64,000 nt of DNA. Origin: Paramuribaculum sp. Its GTDB lineage: Bacteria; Bacteroidota; Bacteroidia; Bacteroidales; Muribaculaceae. The DNA is taken from positions 1 through 64,000 of the forward strand of contig JAFLSD010000004.1 of NCBI GenBank assembly GCA_022511125.1, given 5' to 3'. Position numbers and translations under genes: made by a program. Below, in pieces: positions 23,769 through 32,647 of this stretch (the first letter of the stretch is position 1; the number at the start of each line of letters is the position of its first letter). The notes below the pieces were generated by a model. The model was not told the DNA's origin. It made no database searches and saw only the letters and a program-made list of their open reading frames with translations.

Positions 23769-25157
23769 ATAATTTTTTGTGTATTGTCGAGTATATGTAA
23801 GTTTTATTTTTGCGGCATCAATGTTCAATTTTACCATAGCCGGTTTAGTTACGTAAGGGGATACATTAACAATATACGTGGTCGAAGTGCCATAGTAATT
23901 ATCACTTGAAGTCTCAGTTTCGAGGTTAACAGGTGTGATAGTGAACGTATAGTCGCTTAAATCTATCTCATCCTGATCCATAAGATCGATGATATATTGG
24001 CGAAGATTGCCGAAACTGTATAAACTATCAGTGGGACTATAGGTGCCCATGAATGAAGTTTTATTGTCAGCTATCTTATTTTCAGCAAAGAATTCTTTTT
24101 TGTTCTTTGATAGAACCATTAATAGATAATCGGGCGGTTTTATGCCGAAAGAATTTTCTATCTCTTCAGCAGGAATACTGAATTCGAGAGTGTTTAACAA
24201 TGATAGTTCGGGTGCGTTCTGCTTATATGTAGAAATTATGTCTAAAGCAGGGAAGGTAAGCTCAACTTCCGTTCCGGTCGGAGTGACTATCAATGCTTCT
24301 CCGGCATCGATCTTTTTTGAAAGGAAGTCGCTCATCTCGAACTTGATGTTATTGTTTGTGATAACTTCGGGTACAACTGCCAAGTAAGATCTTACGAGCT
24401 TGTAAACCGTGTCTCTTTCTTCTCCGAGGCTATTCTCATAAGTAGCATGTTTGCGATAGTGCAGATTTATGCGAGTCTCGGAAATATTCACTATCAAACC
24501 TGAACCGAAAGAATTCGTTACATACAGTCCTGGGAACCATTTGGTGAAAGCGTTAGGATCTGCGAAATCTTCAGGACTCTCGACATAATGAGAGAAAATA
24601 TCTTTACCTAACTGTAATGGCAGATCAACTGAAATAGTGCGATAGGACAGGTTGTTGATCGAATCATTGTAGAGTGCATTCCCTGTATATATCTGAGAAG
24701 CGATTGGATTCGGATCATAATAACCTTCCGGTGAAAAGTCACTGTAGATAGGCGAGGGGAGTTGCTTGTTGAGTTTATAAATTTCCAGACCCATGGGGAC
24801 TAAAGAATCACCTGTAAAATCACCCGGAGTCATGAACATCAACAATTTTATGGAATCGATGTCTTCTGTCGTTACTCCTACTGTGTCTATACCCATAGAA
24901 GGCATGAACTGCATCACAACATCGGATGTGATATTGCCATATTCATCAGCCTGAAGTCTACCAAGAAGTTGGGTAATCGTTCTCGACTGAACAACAGGGT
25001 CGGTAAGTGTTCTGCCTGTTAATGTAAAGGAAGAATCAACTAAAATAACCGTTTCATCCGTGACAAGCGAACTGCCGATAGTGGATGTTTCGTCCTGACA
25101 TGCATAAAATATAAGTCCGGACAGAAATATAGTAATTAAAGAAAAATAATTTCTCAT
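23766..25157 (-). CDS. DUF4270 outer-membrane-associated lipoprotein
   Basis: This 463-residue lipoprotein starts MRNYFSLITIFLSGLIFYACQDE, with an acylated Cys near residue 20. An in-frame ATG 17 codons upstream (25208) would spoil the signal peptide and is rejected. The rest matches DUF4270, a Bacteroidota-wide family of unknown function: IGSSLVTDETVILVDSSFTL, LGRLQADEYGNITSDVV and a beta-rich body ending LNIDAAKIKLTYTRQY. It lies 25 bases downstream of the glycogen-synthase-like gene on the same strand, an arrangement common in Bacteroidales. Confidence 0.85.
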   Translation of the reverse strand: MRNYFSLITIFLSGLIFYACQDETSTIGSSLVTDETVILVDSSFTLTGRTLTDPVVQSRTITQLLGRLQADEYGNITSDVVMQFMPSMGIDTVGVTTEDIDSIKLLMFMTPGDFTGDSLVPMGLEIYKLNKQLPSPIYSDFSPEGYYDPNPIASQIYTGNALYNDSINNLSYRTISVDLPLQLGKDIFSHYVESPEDFADPNAFTKWFPGLYVTNSFGSGLIVNISETRINLHYRKHATYENSLGEERDTVYKLVRSYLAVVPEVITNNNIKFEMSDFLSKKIDAGEALIVTPTGTEVELTFPALDIISTYKQNAPELSLLNTLEFSIPAEEIENSFGIKPPDYLLMVLSKNKKEFFAENKIADNKTSFMGTYSPTDSLYSFGNLRQYIIDLMDQDEIDLSDYTFTITPVNLETETSSDNYYGTSTTYIVNVSPYVTKPAMVKLNIDAAKIKLTYTRQYTKNY

Positions 25158-25182
25158 CAAAGTGTGTTTGAATGAAAAGTAC

Positions 25183-26013
25183 TTAAAATATATTCGAATC
25201 TTCAGCAATTAAGCTTCTATAAAATTCGTTGTATTGTTCGATCTGATTATCCGAGCCTGCAATCCTTAGGAAGGGTTTATTCAATTTTATAGCATATTCC
25301 GTGAGCTCAGCCGGAACCCCTTGTTCGGATTCAATAATAGCATCAGAATTGTCCATGGCTATTTTGTTTAATGCAATCCAGTCGACAGGTTCGTTATTTA
25401 GAATTTCCAAGTCGGCATCGTTGAAATCCAACTGACGCAGTTTATTCACGAACTCCGGATGAAGTGTTCCATCGAATTTTTCGGGTCGCAAAGCATAAAC
25501 TATCTTAGCTTTTGTCAGCGACAGATCGTCTTGATATAGTTTTCTTATATATAACGGAGCTAAAGCTGAAATCCATCCGGTACATTGTATTATCGCCGGA
25601 TTCCATCGCAGTTTACGGATTGTCTCAATAACACCCTTTACGAAAAACATCATTCTTTCGTCATTGTCATCGGGCGAAACTTCTGTTTCAAGTTGCTTTG
25701 CGCCGGCTCTGAAGAAGAAATCGTCGTTGTCTATGAAATAGACCTGCATGCGTGAGGGCTGGAGGGTGGCGACCTTAATAATCAGCGGATGATCGTTGTC
25801 ATTGATGACAATATTCATACCCGACAGACGGATTACCTCGTGAAGTTGATTGCGGCGTTCGTTTATACTGCCGTATTTGGGCATGAAAGTCCTCACTTCA
25901 AATCCTTTTTCATGGATGCTTTGAGGTAGTTTGTTGCCGTAAATAGACAACGGATTTTCTCTTAGATAAGGAGTAATTTCCTGTGATATATACAGAATTT
26001 TCTGTTGAGCCAT
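25183..26013 (-). CDS. Glycogen/starch synthase-like protein, N-terminal domain only
   Basis: This 276-residue protein begins MAQQKILYISQEITPYL, resembling the start of GT5 glycogen synthases (ILYVSSEVxPF). It continues with GFEVRTFMPKYGSINERRNQL, DNDDFFF and PAIIQCTGWISALAPLYIRK, the region where GlgA has the D-WH motif. The whole C-terminal GT-B half that binds ADP-glucose is missing, so classical synthase activity is unlikely. A conserved stand-alone version exists in Bacteroidales and may be regulatory. It has its own promoter (26046-26053) and is divergent from the DsbD-like gene at 26176. Confidence 0.8.
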   Translation of the reverse strand: MAQQKILYISQEITPYLRENPLSIYGNKLPQSIHEKGFEVRTFMPKYGSINERRNQLHEVIRLSGMNIVINDNDHPLIIKVATLQPSRMQVYFIDNDDFFFRAGAKQLETEVSPDDNDERMMFFVKGVIETIRKLRWNPAIIQCTGWISALAPLYIRKLYQDDLSLTKAKIVYALRPEKFDGTLHPEFVNKLRQLDFNDADLEILNNEPVDWIALNKIAMDNSDAIIESEQGVPAELTEYAIKLNKPFLRIAGSDNQIEQYNEFYRSLIAEDSNIF

Positions 26014-26045
26014 TTAATGATTATTTGGTTCTTTAATTCAATGTG

Positions 26046-26053
26046 CAAAGATA
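26046..26053 (-). promoter_or_regulatory. -7 element of the glycogen-synthase-like gene
   Basis: On the minus strand TATCTTTG matches TAnnTTTG, 32 bases before the start codon. Confidence 0.6.
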
Positions 26054-26148
26054 CGCATTTTTTTTCAATTAAATCAGACCCCTATAATTGCAATGCTTAA
26101 ATAACTACAAAAAAGTCCTAAAAACCATAACTATTAACTCAAATAGAC

Positions 26149-26156
26149 TATCTTTG
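26149..26156 (+). promoter_or_regulatory. -7 element of the DsbD-type operon
   Basis: TATCTTTG, 19 bases before the ATG at 26176. It is divergent from the promoter at 26046-26053. Confidence 0.62.
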
Positions 26157-26175
26157 CATTATCAAACGTATCTAT

Positions 26176-26646
26176 ATGAAAAAAATTATTAGTTTTCTGA
26201 TTATTTTGTCATGTTTCTCTATGGGAATCGGAGTCTTTGCACAGACGCAACAATCGATTAAATGGTCTCAAAATATCGAAATGCAATCCAATGACAAAGG
26301 TGTTCTGATTCTAACAGCGCATATTCAACCCGGATGGCATCTTTACGGGATGGACATGCCTGAATTTGGACCGAGGCCTACAGAAATCGATCTTTCATCA
26401 AGCAAAAATGTGATTTTTTCCGACCCTATCACGGATAAAGAACCCCTGAAGGTTCACGACGAGATGTTCGATTTAGATCTGACATGGTGGGACTCTGATG
26501 TCCAATTTTCTATTCCGTTCACTCTCATCAATGATAACCCTTCTGATGGCCCTGTAATTCAAGGTGTTATTACTTTCATGGGATGCGACAATAAAACTTG
26601 TCTCCCTCCGCAAACATTTAAATTCGCTCAAAACGCCTTTTTTTAA
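26176..26646 (+). CDS. Stand-alone periplasmic DsbD alpha-like domain protein
   Basis: This 156-residue protein has a signal peptide (1-22) followed by one domain equal to the N-terminal domain of the next gene's product: W-S-x-N-I-E, PGWHLYGMDMPEFGPRPTEI and FMGCDNKTCLPP. The two cysteines of the GCDNKTC segment match the redox pair of DsbD-alpha, which hands electrons to periplasmic partners. It starts 12 bases upstream of the full-length dsbD, so the two proteins are probably made together. It looks like a duplication of the DsbD N-terminal domain. Confidence 0.82.
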   Translation: MKKIISFLIILSCFSMGIGVFAQTQQSIKWSQNIEMQSNDKGVLILTAHIQPGWHLYGMDMPEFGPRPTEIDLSSSKNVIFSDPITDKEPLKVHDEMFDLDLTWWDSDVQFSIPFTLINDNPSDGPVIQGVITFMGCDNKTCLPPQTFKFAQNAFF

Positions 26647-26658
26647 TACCGTTGAAAT

Positions 26659-28641
26659 ATGAAATCAATAAAACATCTTTCATATATCCTTGTAAGCACC
26701 CTTGTGCTCTTTGGTTTCACTGCAAAGGCACAGATTGTCAATCCAATTACATGGAATATCTCTTTCGATAAAACGGGAAACGACAGTGGAGAGATTCTTT
26801 TTTCTGCCAAGGTAGATAAAGGATGGCACTTATATGGAATTAATCTCCCCGAAGGAGGCCCCAATCCCACTTCCGTAGAATACGAAAAGCTTGACGGCGT
26901 TGAACTTATCGGAAGTCTTGAACCCTCTGTAAAGCCCATCGAAAAAGATGATCCCATCTTCAATCTGAAGCTGAACTGGTGGGAATCAGATGTAGTTCTC
27001 AAGCAGAAAGTGAAAATCTTATCGGAAGATTATGCAGTAATAGGAACACTTAAATTTCAGGGATGTAACGACGAAAGTTGTACTCCTCCGACTAAAGAAC
27101 CTTTCGAATTTCTATCAGATGGATATGTCTTATCCGATAGCCCCGCTGAAACCGACATCTCTGCAACGGTTGATCTCGATAAAGCATCTTTCTCTTCCGA
27201 TGAAGAGCAATGGTGGAGACCTGTAGAATTTCCTGAAACAGACAAGAGAAACAATCAGAATATCGCAGAATCTTCATGGTGGTATATCTTCATCTGGGGT
27301 TTCGTAGGTGGACTGCTCGCGCTGCTCACCCCCTGTGTTTGGCCGATGATACCTCTCACTGTAAGTTTTTTCTTGAAAAAGAATAACAATAAAGCAAAAT
27401 CTGTTGGAGATGCATTAATCTACGGTTTCAGTATCATTGCTATCTACCTAATTTTAGGCTTGGCTATCACTTTGATTTTTGGAGCCAGCAAGCTTAACGA
27501 CCTTGCAACTAATGCGATATTCAACCTGGCATTTTTCCTGTTGCTTGTTGTCTTTGCAGTGTCGTTTTTTGGGGCGTTCGACATCAAGCTCCCGTCAAGT
27601 TGGAGTAACGGAGTTGACAGTAAAGCAGAAAAAACCACGGGTCTGATATCCATTTTCTTCATGGCATTCACTCTCGCGTTGGTTTCCTTCTCATGTACCG
27701 GACCCATCATCGGCACCCTGCTGGTTGAAGCTGCTTCTGTAGGGAATATCGTAGGACCGGCCGTGGGAATGGGTGCTTTCGCTCTCGCTCTTGCAATCCC
27801 GTTCACACTTTTTGCTATTTTCCCCTCTTGGCTCAAAGAAATGCCTCGTTCTGGAGGTTGGCTTAACTCCGTCAAAGTAGTGCTTGGTTTCCTCGAACTT
27901 GCCTTGTCACTCAAATTCCTTTCCGTGGCAGATTTGGCATACGGCTGGGGGATTCTTGACAGGGAAGTCTTTCTTGCCTTATGGATTGTCATATTCATTC
28001 TACTTGGCTTCTATCTTCTTGGGAAAATATGTTTCAGTCATGATTCACCGCTTGAATATGTATCCATCCCGAGATTTTTCCTTGCGCTTGTTTCATTCAG
28101 TTTTGCCGTTTATCTCGTGCCTGGCCTCTGGGGTGCTCCCCTTAAAGGTGTAAGCGCTTTTGTGCCGCCTCTATATACCCAGGATTTCAATCTATATGCA
28201 GGAGGGCAATTCCGCGAATTTGATGATTTCGATGAAGGTATGAAGTTTGCTCAGGAAGAAGGTCGCCCCGTGCTCATTGATTTCTCCGGATACGGATGCG
28301 TCAACTGCCGTAAGATGGAAGGAGCCGTGTTCGATACGGAGGAAATTTCTTCCATCATCAAGGAAAATTTCGTACTTATTAAGTTGATGGTCGATGATAA
28401 AAAATCGCTTCCCGAAACGATTACTGTAGAAGAAAACGGTAAAAAAGTAAAACTTGAGAGTGTTGGCGATAAATGGAGCTATCTGCAACGAAGTAAGTTC
28501 TTTGCTAATAGTCAGCCATATTACGTTATCCTTGACAATTCAGGAAATGTGCTCGAGCAGCCTTACTATTATGACGAAAGTGTGGAAAAATTCGCCGAAT
28601 GGTTAGGACGCGGAATAGAAAACTATGTCTCTGAATATTAA
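26659..28641 (+). CDS. dsbD: Thiol:disulfide interchange protein DsbD
   Basis: DsbD moves electrons from cytoplasmic thioredoxin across the inner membrane to periplasmic thiol proteins. In this 660-residue protein a signal peptide precedes an alpha domain (to about 155; CNDESCTPP). Eight or so membrane segments span about 205-490, with the paired cysteines in LLTPCVWPM and SFSCTGPIIG. A C-terminal thioredoxin-fold gamma domain has GYGCVNCRKMEGAVF (CVNC active site). It is 12 bases downstream of a duplicate alpha domain, and its last codons overlap the mazG start. Confidence 0.93.
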   Translation: MKSIKHLSYILVSTLVLFGFTAKAQIVNPITWNISFDKTGNDSGEILFSAKVDKGWHLYGINLPEGGPNPTSVEYEKLDGVELIGSLEPSVKPIEKDDPIFNLKLNWWESDVVLKQKVKILSEDYAVIGTLKFQGCNDESCTPPTKEPFEFLSDGYVLSDSPAETDISATVDLDKASFSSDEEQWWRPVEFPETDKRNNQNIAESSWWYIFIWGFVGGLLALLTPCVWPMIPLTVSFFLKKNNNKAKSVGDALIYGFSIIAIYLILGLAITLIFGASKLNDLATNAIFNLAFFLLLVVFAVSFFGAFDIKLPSSWSNGVDSKAEKTTGLISIFFMAFTLALVSFSCTGPIIGTLLVEAASVGNIVGPAVGMGAFALALAIPFTLFAIFPSWLKEMPRSGGWLNSVKVVLGFLELALSLKFLSVADLAYGWGILDREVFLALWIVIFILLGFYLLGKICFSHDSPLEYVSIPRFFLALVSFSFAVYLVPGLWGAPLKGVSAFVPPLYTQDFNLYAGGQFREFDDFDEGMKFAQEEGRPVLIDFSGYGCVNCRKMEGAVFDTEEISSIIKENFVLIKLMVDDKKSLPETITVEENGKKVKLESVGDKWSYLQRSKFFANSQPYYVILDNSGNVLEQPYYYDESVEKFAEWLGRGIENYVSEY

Positions 28642-29443
28642 TGAACCAGCCATGCCGAGAACTTCTTTGGAAAAAGCAGCTCGTATAGCCGAGGTAATTG
28701 ATACTCTTGATCGTTTGAGAGTTGAATGCCCTTGGGACAGAAAGCAAACCAACGAAAGTCTTAGATCAAATACGGTTGAAGAGGTTTACGAACTCTGCGA
28801 CGCCCTGATGAGAGATAATTCTCCCGACATTAAGAAGGAACTGGGAGATGTGCTTCTCCATGTGCTTTTCTATGCCAAGATCGGAGAAGAACAGGGTCGT
28901 TTCGATATTGGCGATGTTGCCGATGCGTTGAATAAAAAACTGATATTTCGCCATCCTCATGTTTTCGGAAATGAAAATGTCGGAGACTCGGCAAAGAAGG
29001 TTTCTGAAAACTGGGAGCAAATCAAGCTTCGTGAAAAAGGTGGCAATAAAACGGTTCTTTCTGGTGTGCCGGCAGCATTGCCGGCTCTCATTAAAGCTTT
29101 CCGTATACAGGAAAAAGCCGCAAATGTCGGTTTTGACTGGGATAATCCCTCTGGGGCGCTTGATAAGGTGAAAGAAGAGCTTTCAGAATTTTGTAATGAA
29201 GTTGAAAAATCAGATGCTTCCCGGATGGAAGCGGAGCTTGGCGACTTGCTTTTCAGCGTCGTTAACGTCGCACGTCTTTATGGGATCAACCCCGAAAATG
29301 CACTTGAAAAAACTAACTTGAAATTTATTAGGCGCTTCAATCATATTGAGCAGAGCGCTATAAAAGCCGGAAAATCCTTGCGCGATATGACGTTGGATGA
29401 AATGGATGTTTACTGGAATGAAGCTAAGAAACACGATGAATAA
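28625..29443 (+). CDS. mazG: Nucleoside triphosphate pyrophosphohydrolase
   Basis: The enzyme hydrolyses (d)NTPs to NMP and pyrophosphate and cleans up aberrant nucleotides. The 272-residue protein shows the MazG pattern CPWDRKQTNESLRSNTVEEVYEL, with the EE..E..D metal site continued by KKELGDVLLHVLFYAKI. A second tandem MazG-like half (about 160-260, KEELSEF..MEAELGDLLFSVVNVARL) follows. The start overlaps dsbD by 17 bases; an in-frame ATG at 28652 would remove the overlap and is equally plausible. Confidence 0.93.
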   Translation: MSLNINEPAMPRTSLEKAARIAEVIDTLDRLRVECPWDRKQTNESLRSNTVEEVYELCDALMRDNSPDIKKELGDVLLHVLFYAKIGEEQGRFDIGDVADALNKKLIFRHPHVFGNENVGDSAKKVSENWEQIKLREKGGNKTVLSGVPAALPALIKAFRIQEKAANVGFDWDNPSGALDKVKEELSEFCNEVEKSDASRMEAELGDLLFSVVNVARLYGINPENALEKTNLKFIRRFNHIEQSAIKAGKSLRDMTLDEMDVYWNEAKKHDE

Positions 29444-29858
29444 AAAACTATTCTATACGCTTATTTTACTTTTCGCCTGCAACTTCCTTGTTGTGGCTCG
29501 GGATGTTTATGACTGTAAGGCTCAATCCACAGGTATTTTAATTTTTCTTGCAGATAGTATTGACTTCCGATCCGATCTCACCAGAGTCTACGGAAGAATG
29601 TCCGGCCGTCCTCATACTTCAGGACGGATTGACTTCATGTCAGCTGTTTCTGGAGGAAAAGAAATGATGGCGACTGATATTGACGGTGTGGATTTTAAAA
29701 GATATTTCCAATGGGAGGACGATGGGATCATCCCCATTGAGATTGATTTTCCTCCCATGAAACCGAATGGACCTATTACCATTAAAACTAACGGGCCTAC
29801 GGGAGAATCGATTTGGAAAATCTCGCTCGGCAAATTGCGTAAAAAGAGACGTAAGTGA
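29436..29858 (+). CDS. Small secreted protein of unknown function
   Basis: This 140-residue protein has a clear signal peptide (MNKKLFYTLILLFACNFLVVA), a mature region containing one cysteine, and a very basic C-terminus (KLRKKRRK). The start overlaps the end of mazG (ATGAATAA); the frame is open 13 codons further upstream, but the signal peptide fixes the start here. Its last bases overlap the topB start (GTGA). No domain was recognised. Confidence 0.72.
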   Translation: MNKKLFYTLILLFACNFLVVARDVYDCKAQSTGILIFLADSIDFRSDLTRVYGRMSGRPHTSGRIDFMSAVSGGKEMMATDIDGVDFKRYFQWEDDGIIPIEIDFPPMKPNGPITIKTNGPTGESIWKISLGKLRKKRRK

Positions 29859-31909
29859 GAGTTTGCATCACAGAAAAGCCAAGTGTTGCAAAAGATATTG
29901 CCGCTATCCTTGGAGCTAATGTGCGTCACAACGGCTATTTCGAAGGCCATGAAGTTAGGGTTACATGGACTTTCGGCCATCTCTGCACTCTGAAAGAACC
30001 TGCAGATTACACAGAGCGTTGGAGTCGATGGGCTCTCTCCGTTCTCCCCATGCTCCCTCCGAATTTCAGCATCAAACTCATTGATAACGAAACTTATAAA
30101 AAGCAGTTTGAAGTAATTCGCACGTTGGTCTCACAGGCCGATGAGGTAGTGAATTGTGGGGATGCCGGGCAGGAAGGAGAACTCATACAAAGGTGGGTCC
30201 TTCAAAAAGCTGGAGTAAAATGCCCTGTATATAGATTGTGGATATCCTCGCTCACCGAAGAAGCAATTCGCGAAGGATTTCGGTCATTGAAGCCGGCTGC
30301 TGAATTCGACAATCTCTATTATGCCGGGCTCTCAAGAGCCGTTGGAGATTGGATTCTCGGAATGAACGCCACCCGATTGTACTCCCTCAAATATTCTTCT
30401 CCCGGTAAGGTTTTGTCGGTTGGCAGAGTCCAGACTCCTACATTGGCTCTGTTGGTTGCCAGGCAGCAGGAAATTGACCGCTTCACCCCCGAAGACTCTT
30501 GGGAAATATCCACTAAATGCAAAGGAGCCGTTTTCAATGCTGTTGGAAAGCGTTTCCCCACGGAAGAGGAAGCACAAGAGCTCCTTTGGCGACTGAAAGG
30601 ATTGCCGCTCGAAATATTGGAGGTGACTGAAAAAGCCGGTCGGGAAGCCCCACCAAGATTGTTTGATCTTACTTCTCTTCAGGTTGAATGTAACAAGAAA
30701 TGGGGCTGGAGTGCCGAAGCCACTTTGCGCCACATTCAATCGCTTTACGAAAAGAAAGTGACTACATATCCCCGAGTCGACACTACCTATCTGAGTGAGG
30801 ATCTATACCCCAAAATTCCCGGTATACTTTCAAAAATGTCACCTTATGCCGGTTTGACTGAAAAATTGCTTATCGGCAAGATCCCCAAAAGTAAGAAAGT
30901 TTTCGACAATGCTAAGGTCACCGATCATCATGCCATTATTCCGACTGGAGAGTCACCCGCAGTGCTCGTCGGAGATGAACGAAAACTTTATCATCTCATA
31001 GCATTGCGTTTCATTGCTGCTTTCTATCCCGATTGTTTGTTCAGAGCCACGACTGTGGATGCTTCTGTCGGAAACGTAAAATTTCGAACCAAAGGTAAAC
31101 TCATCACCTCACAAGGATGGAGAGAAGTATATGGAAATAAAGCCGAGGACTCCGCCCGGGAAGATGATTCAACCGATAATATTATACCACCCTTTGAAAA
31201 AGGAGAGAAGCTTTCACATCAACCCTATTTGCAGAAAAAAACCACTCAACCTCCCAAACCGTACACTGAAGGCACCCTTCTTCGCGCCATGGAGTCGGCC
31301 GGTAAATCGGTTGAGGACGAAACACTAAGGGAGGCTTTGAAAGAAAACGGAATTGGACGTCCCTCGACGAGAGCTGCCATCATTGAGACGCTTTTCAAAA
31401 GACACTATATCAAGAGGGAGAAAAAAAATATTATCCCCACTCAAGCTGGAAAAGATCTTATTGCCACAATTGAGGAAAAACTGCTTAAAAGTGCCGAACT
31501 CACTGGAATATGGGAAAATAAGCTTAGAAGAATTGAAAGAGGCGACTATTCTCCCAAAGAATTTGTTGATGAACTCAAGAGCATGATTTCTAAAATTGTC
31601 AGGGATGTCATTTCCGACGATTCATTGAGAAAGATAGAAATTGAAGAAGAAAAGAAGCTTCCGGTAAAGAAAAAGCAGTCATCGTCTAAAAAATCGAAGT
31701 CTTCCTCGGGGTCGAAGATTAAAAGTGTAGCAGATATTTCCTGTCCTCTCTGTGGCGAAGGTCATTTGCTTAAAGGGAAAACGGCTTACGGCTGTAGTCG
31801 TTATCGTGAAGGATGCAACCTTCGGTTGAACTTCACCGAGTTTGACGAAAATTTGACTCCTGCAAAACTGCAATCTGCCATCAAAAAGCATTTTAAAAAA
31901 CATCTTTGA
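29855..31909 (+). CDS. topB: DNA topoisomerase III
   Basis: This is a type IA topoisomerase that decatenates and relaxes negatively supercoiled DNA through a 5'-phosphotyrosine intermediate. The 684-residue protein has a Toprim domain with ITEKPSVAKDIA (5-16) and DAGQEGE (103-109), a core with RVQTPTLALLV, and the catalytic Tyr305 in TTYPRVDT. After a Lys/Ser-rich linker, a single C-terminal zinc-ribbon (CPLCGEGH..GCSRYREGC) is seen. It starts with GTG, overlapping the previous stop by four bases. This is the chromosomal, not the conjugative-element, form as judged by its housekeeping neighbours. Confidence 0.93.
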   Translation: MRVCITEKPSVAKDIAAILGANVRHNGYFEGHEVRVTWTFGHLCTLKEPADYTERWSRWALSVLPMLPPNFSIKLIDNETYKKQFEVIRTLVSQADEVVNCGDAGQEGELIQRWVLQKAGVKCPVYRLWISSLTEEAIREGFRSLKPAAEFDNLYYAGLSRAVGDWILGMNATRLYSLKYSSPGKVLSVGRVQTPTLALLVARQQEIDRFTPEDSWEISTKCKGAVFNAVGKRFPTEEEAQELLWRLKGLPLEILEVTEKAGREAPPRLFDLTSLQVECNKKWGWSAEATLRHIQSLYEKKVTTYPRVDTTYLSEDLYPKIPGILSKMSPYAGLTEKLLIGKIPKSKKVFDNAKVTDHHAIIPTGESPAVLVGDERKLYHLIALRFIAAFYPDCLFRATTVDASVGNVKFRTKGKLITSQGWREVYGNKAEDSAREDDSTDNIIPPFEKGEKLSHQPYLQKKTTQPPKPYTEGTLLRAMESAGKSVEDETLREALKENGIGRPSTRAAIIETLFKRHYIKREKKNIIPTQAGKDLIATIEEKLLKSAELTGIWENKLRRIERGDYSPKEFVDELKSMISKIVRDVISDDSLRKIEIEEEKKLPVKKKQSSSKKSKSSSGSKIKSVADISCPLCGEGHLLKGKTAYGCSRYREGCNLRLNFTEFDENLTPAKLQSAIKKHFKKHL

Positions 31910-31913
31910 AGAT

Positions 31914-32447
31914 ATGAACGAAGAACTATTTCCAGTCGTCGACGAATTAGGTAATATAGTGGGAGCAGCTAAGCGTTCCGAATGCCATTCGGGATCCATG
32001 ATTCTCCACCCTGTAGTGCACCTTCATGTTCTTGATGAGCACGGAAATATACTGTTACAGAAAAGATCTTCCGCGAAAGATATTCAGCCCGGTAAATGGG
32101 ATACGGCTGTCGGAGGTCATGTCGATTTGGGTGAAAACATCAGAACGGCGCTCATGCGTGAAGCTGGCGAGGAACTGGGGATAGATGCATCACAGGCAGA
32201 ATTTATTGAGTTTTATGTCTTTCAGTCCTCAGTTGAAAGAGAACTCGTCTATACCCATGTTCTGAAAGTTCTGAGTGATAATCTGCCGGAAATTAAATTT
32301 GATCCTGTTGAAATCGACGAAGTGCGCTTTTGGTCGCCCGAAGAACTGAAAAACTCTTTAGACAAAGGCATATTGACTGAAAACTTTGTCATGGAATATC
32401 GTAAACTTTCATCAAGATTTGAAGAGATTGTATGTCGGAAGAATTAA
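31914..32447 (+). CDS. NUDIX hydrolase
   Basis: This 177-residue protein has a perfect Nudix box, G-x5-E-x7-R-E-x-x-E-E-x-G-I, in GHVDLGENIRTALMREAG and the ELGI that follows (about residues 69-91). The N-terminal region (FPVVDELGNIVGAAKRSECH) and the length resemble the IDI-like/YfcD-type subgroup acting on nucleoside diphosphate derivatives or isoprenoid-like substrates. Substrate cannot be assigned. It lies 4 bases after topB and overlaps the next small gene. Confidence 0.88.
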   Translation: MNEELFPVVDELGNIVGAAKRSECHSGSMILHPVVHLHVLDEHGNILLQKRSSAKDIQPGKWDTAVGGHVDLGENIRTALMREAGEELGIDASQAEFIEFYVFQSSVERELVYTHVLKVLSDNLPEIKFDPVEIDEVRFWSPEELKNSLDKGILTENFVMEYRKLSSRFEEIVCRKN

Positions 32448-32647
32448 ACACTATTTTCCAATGGATTGGGGTAGGAGTTGCCCTGTTTATCTGTTTGGTT
32501 TATATCATTCGACGTCTTAAGCATAAAAAAACAGACGCGTCTTGCGATACGTCTGCTTGTGAGGGTTGTCCGTTATTAAAGGATTGTGATAGAAACTCGA
32601 AAAAAGGCAGAATTTCCAATCATTCCGATAATTCCTGCTGTCGGTAA
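32432..32647 (+). CDS. Small Cys-rich single-span membrane protein
   Basis: This 71-residue protein has one transmembrane helix (about 8-26, [20 protein letters not shown]) followed by a cytoplasmic tail with the cysteine cluster [15 protein letters not shown] and a terminal CC. This matches the FeoB-associated Cys-rich membrane protein family (FeoC-like), but no feoA or feoB is in the window. It overlaps the NUDIX gene by 16 bases and its 3' end overlaps the convergent hisS gene by 28 bases. Confidence 0.7.
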   Translation: MSEELNTIFQWIGVGVALFICLVYIIRRLKHKKTDASCDTSACEGCPLLKDCDRNSKKGRISNHSDNSCCR

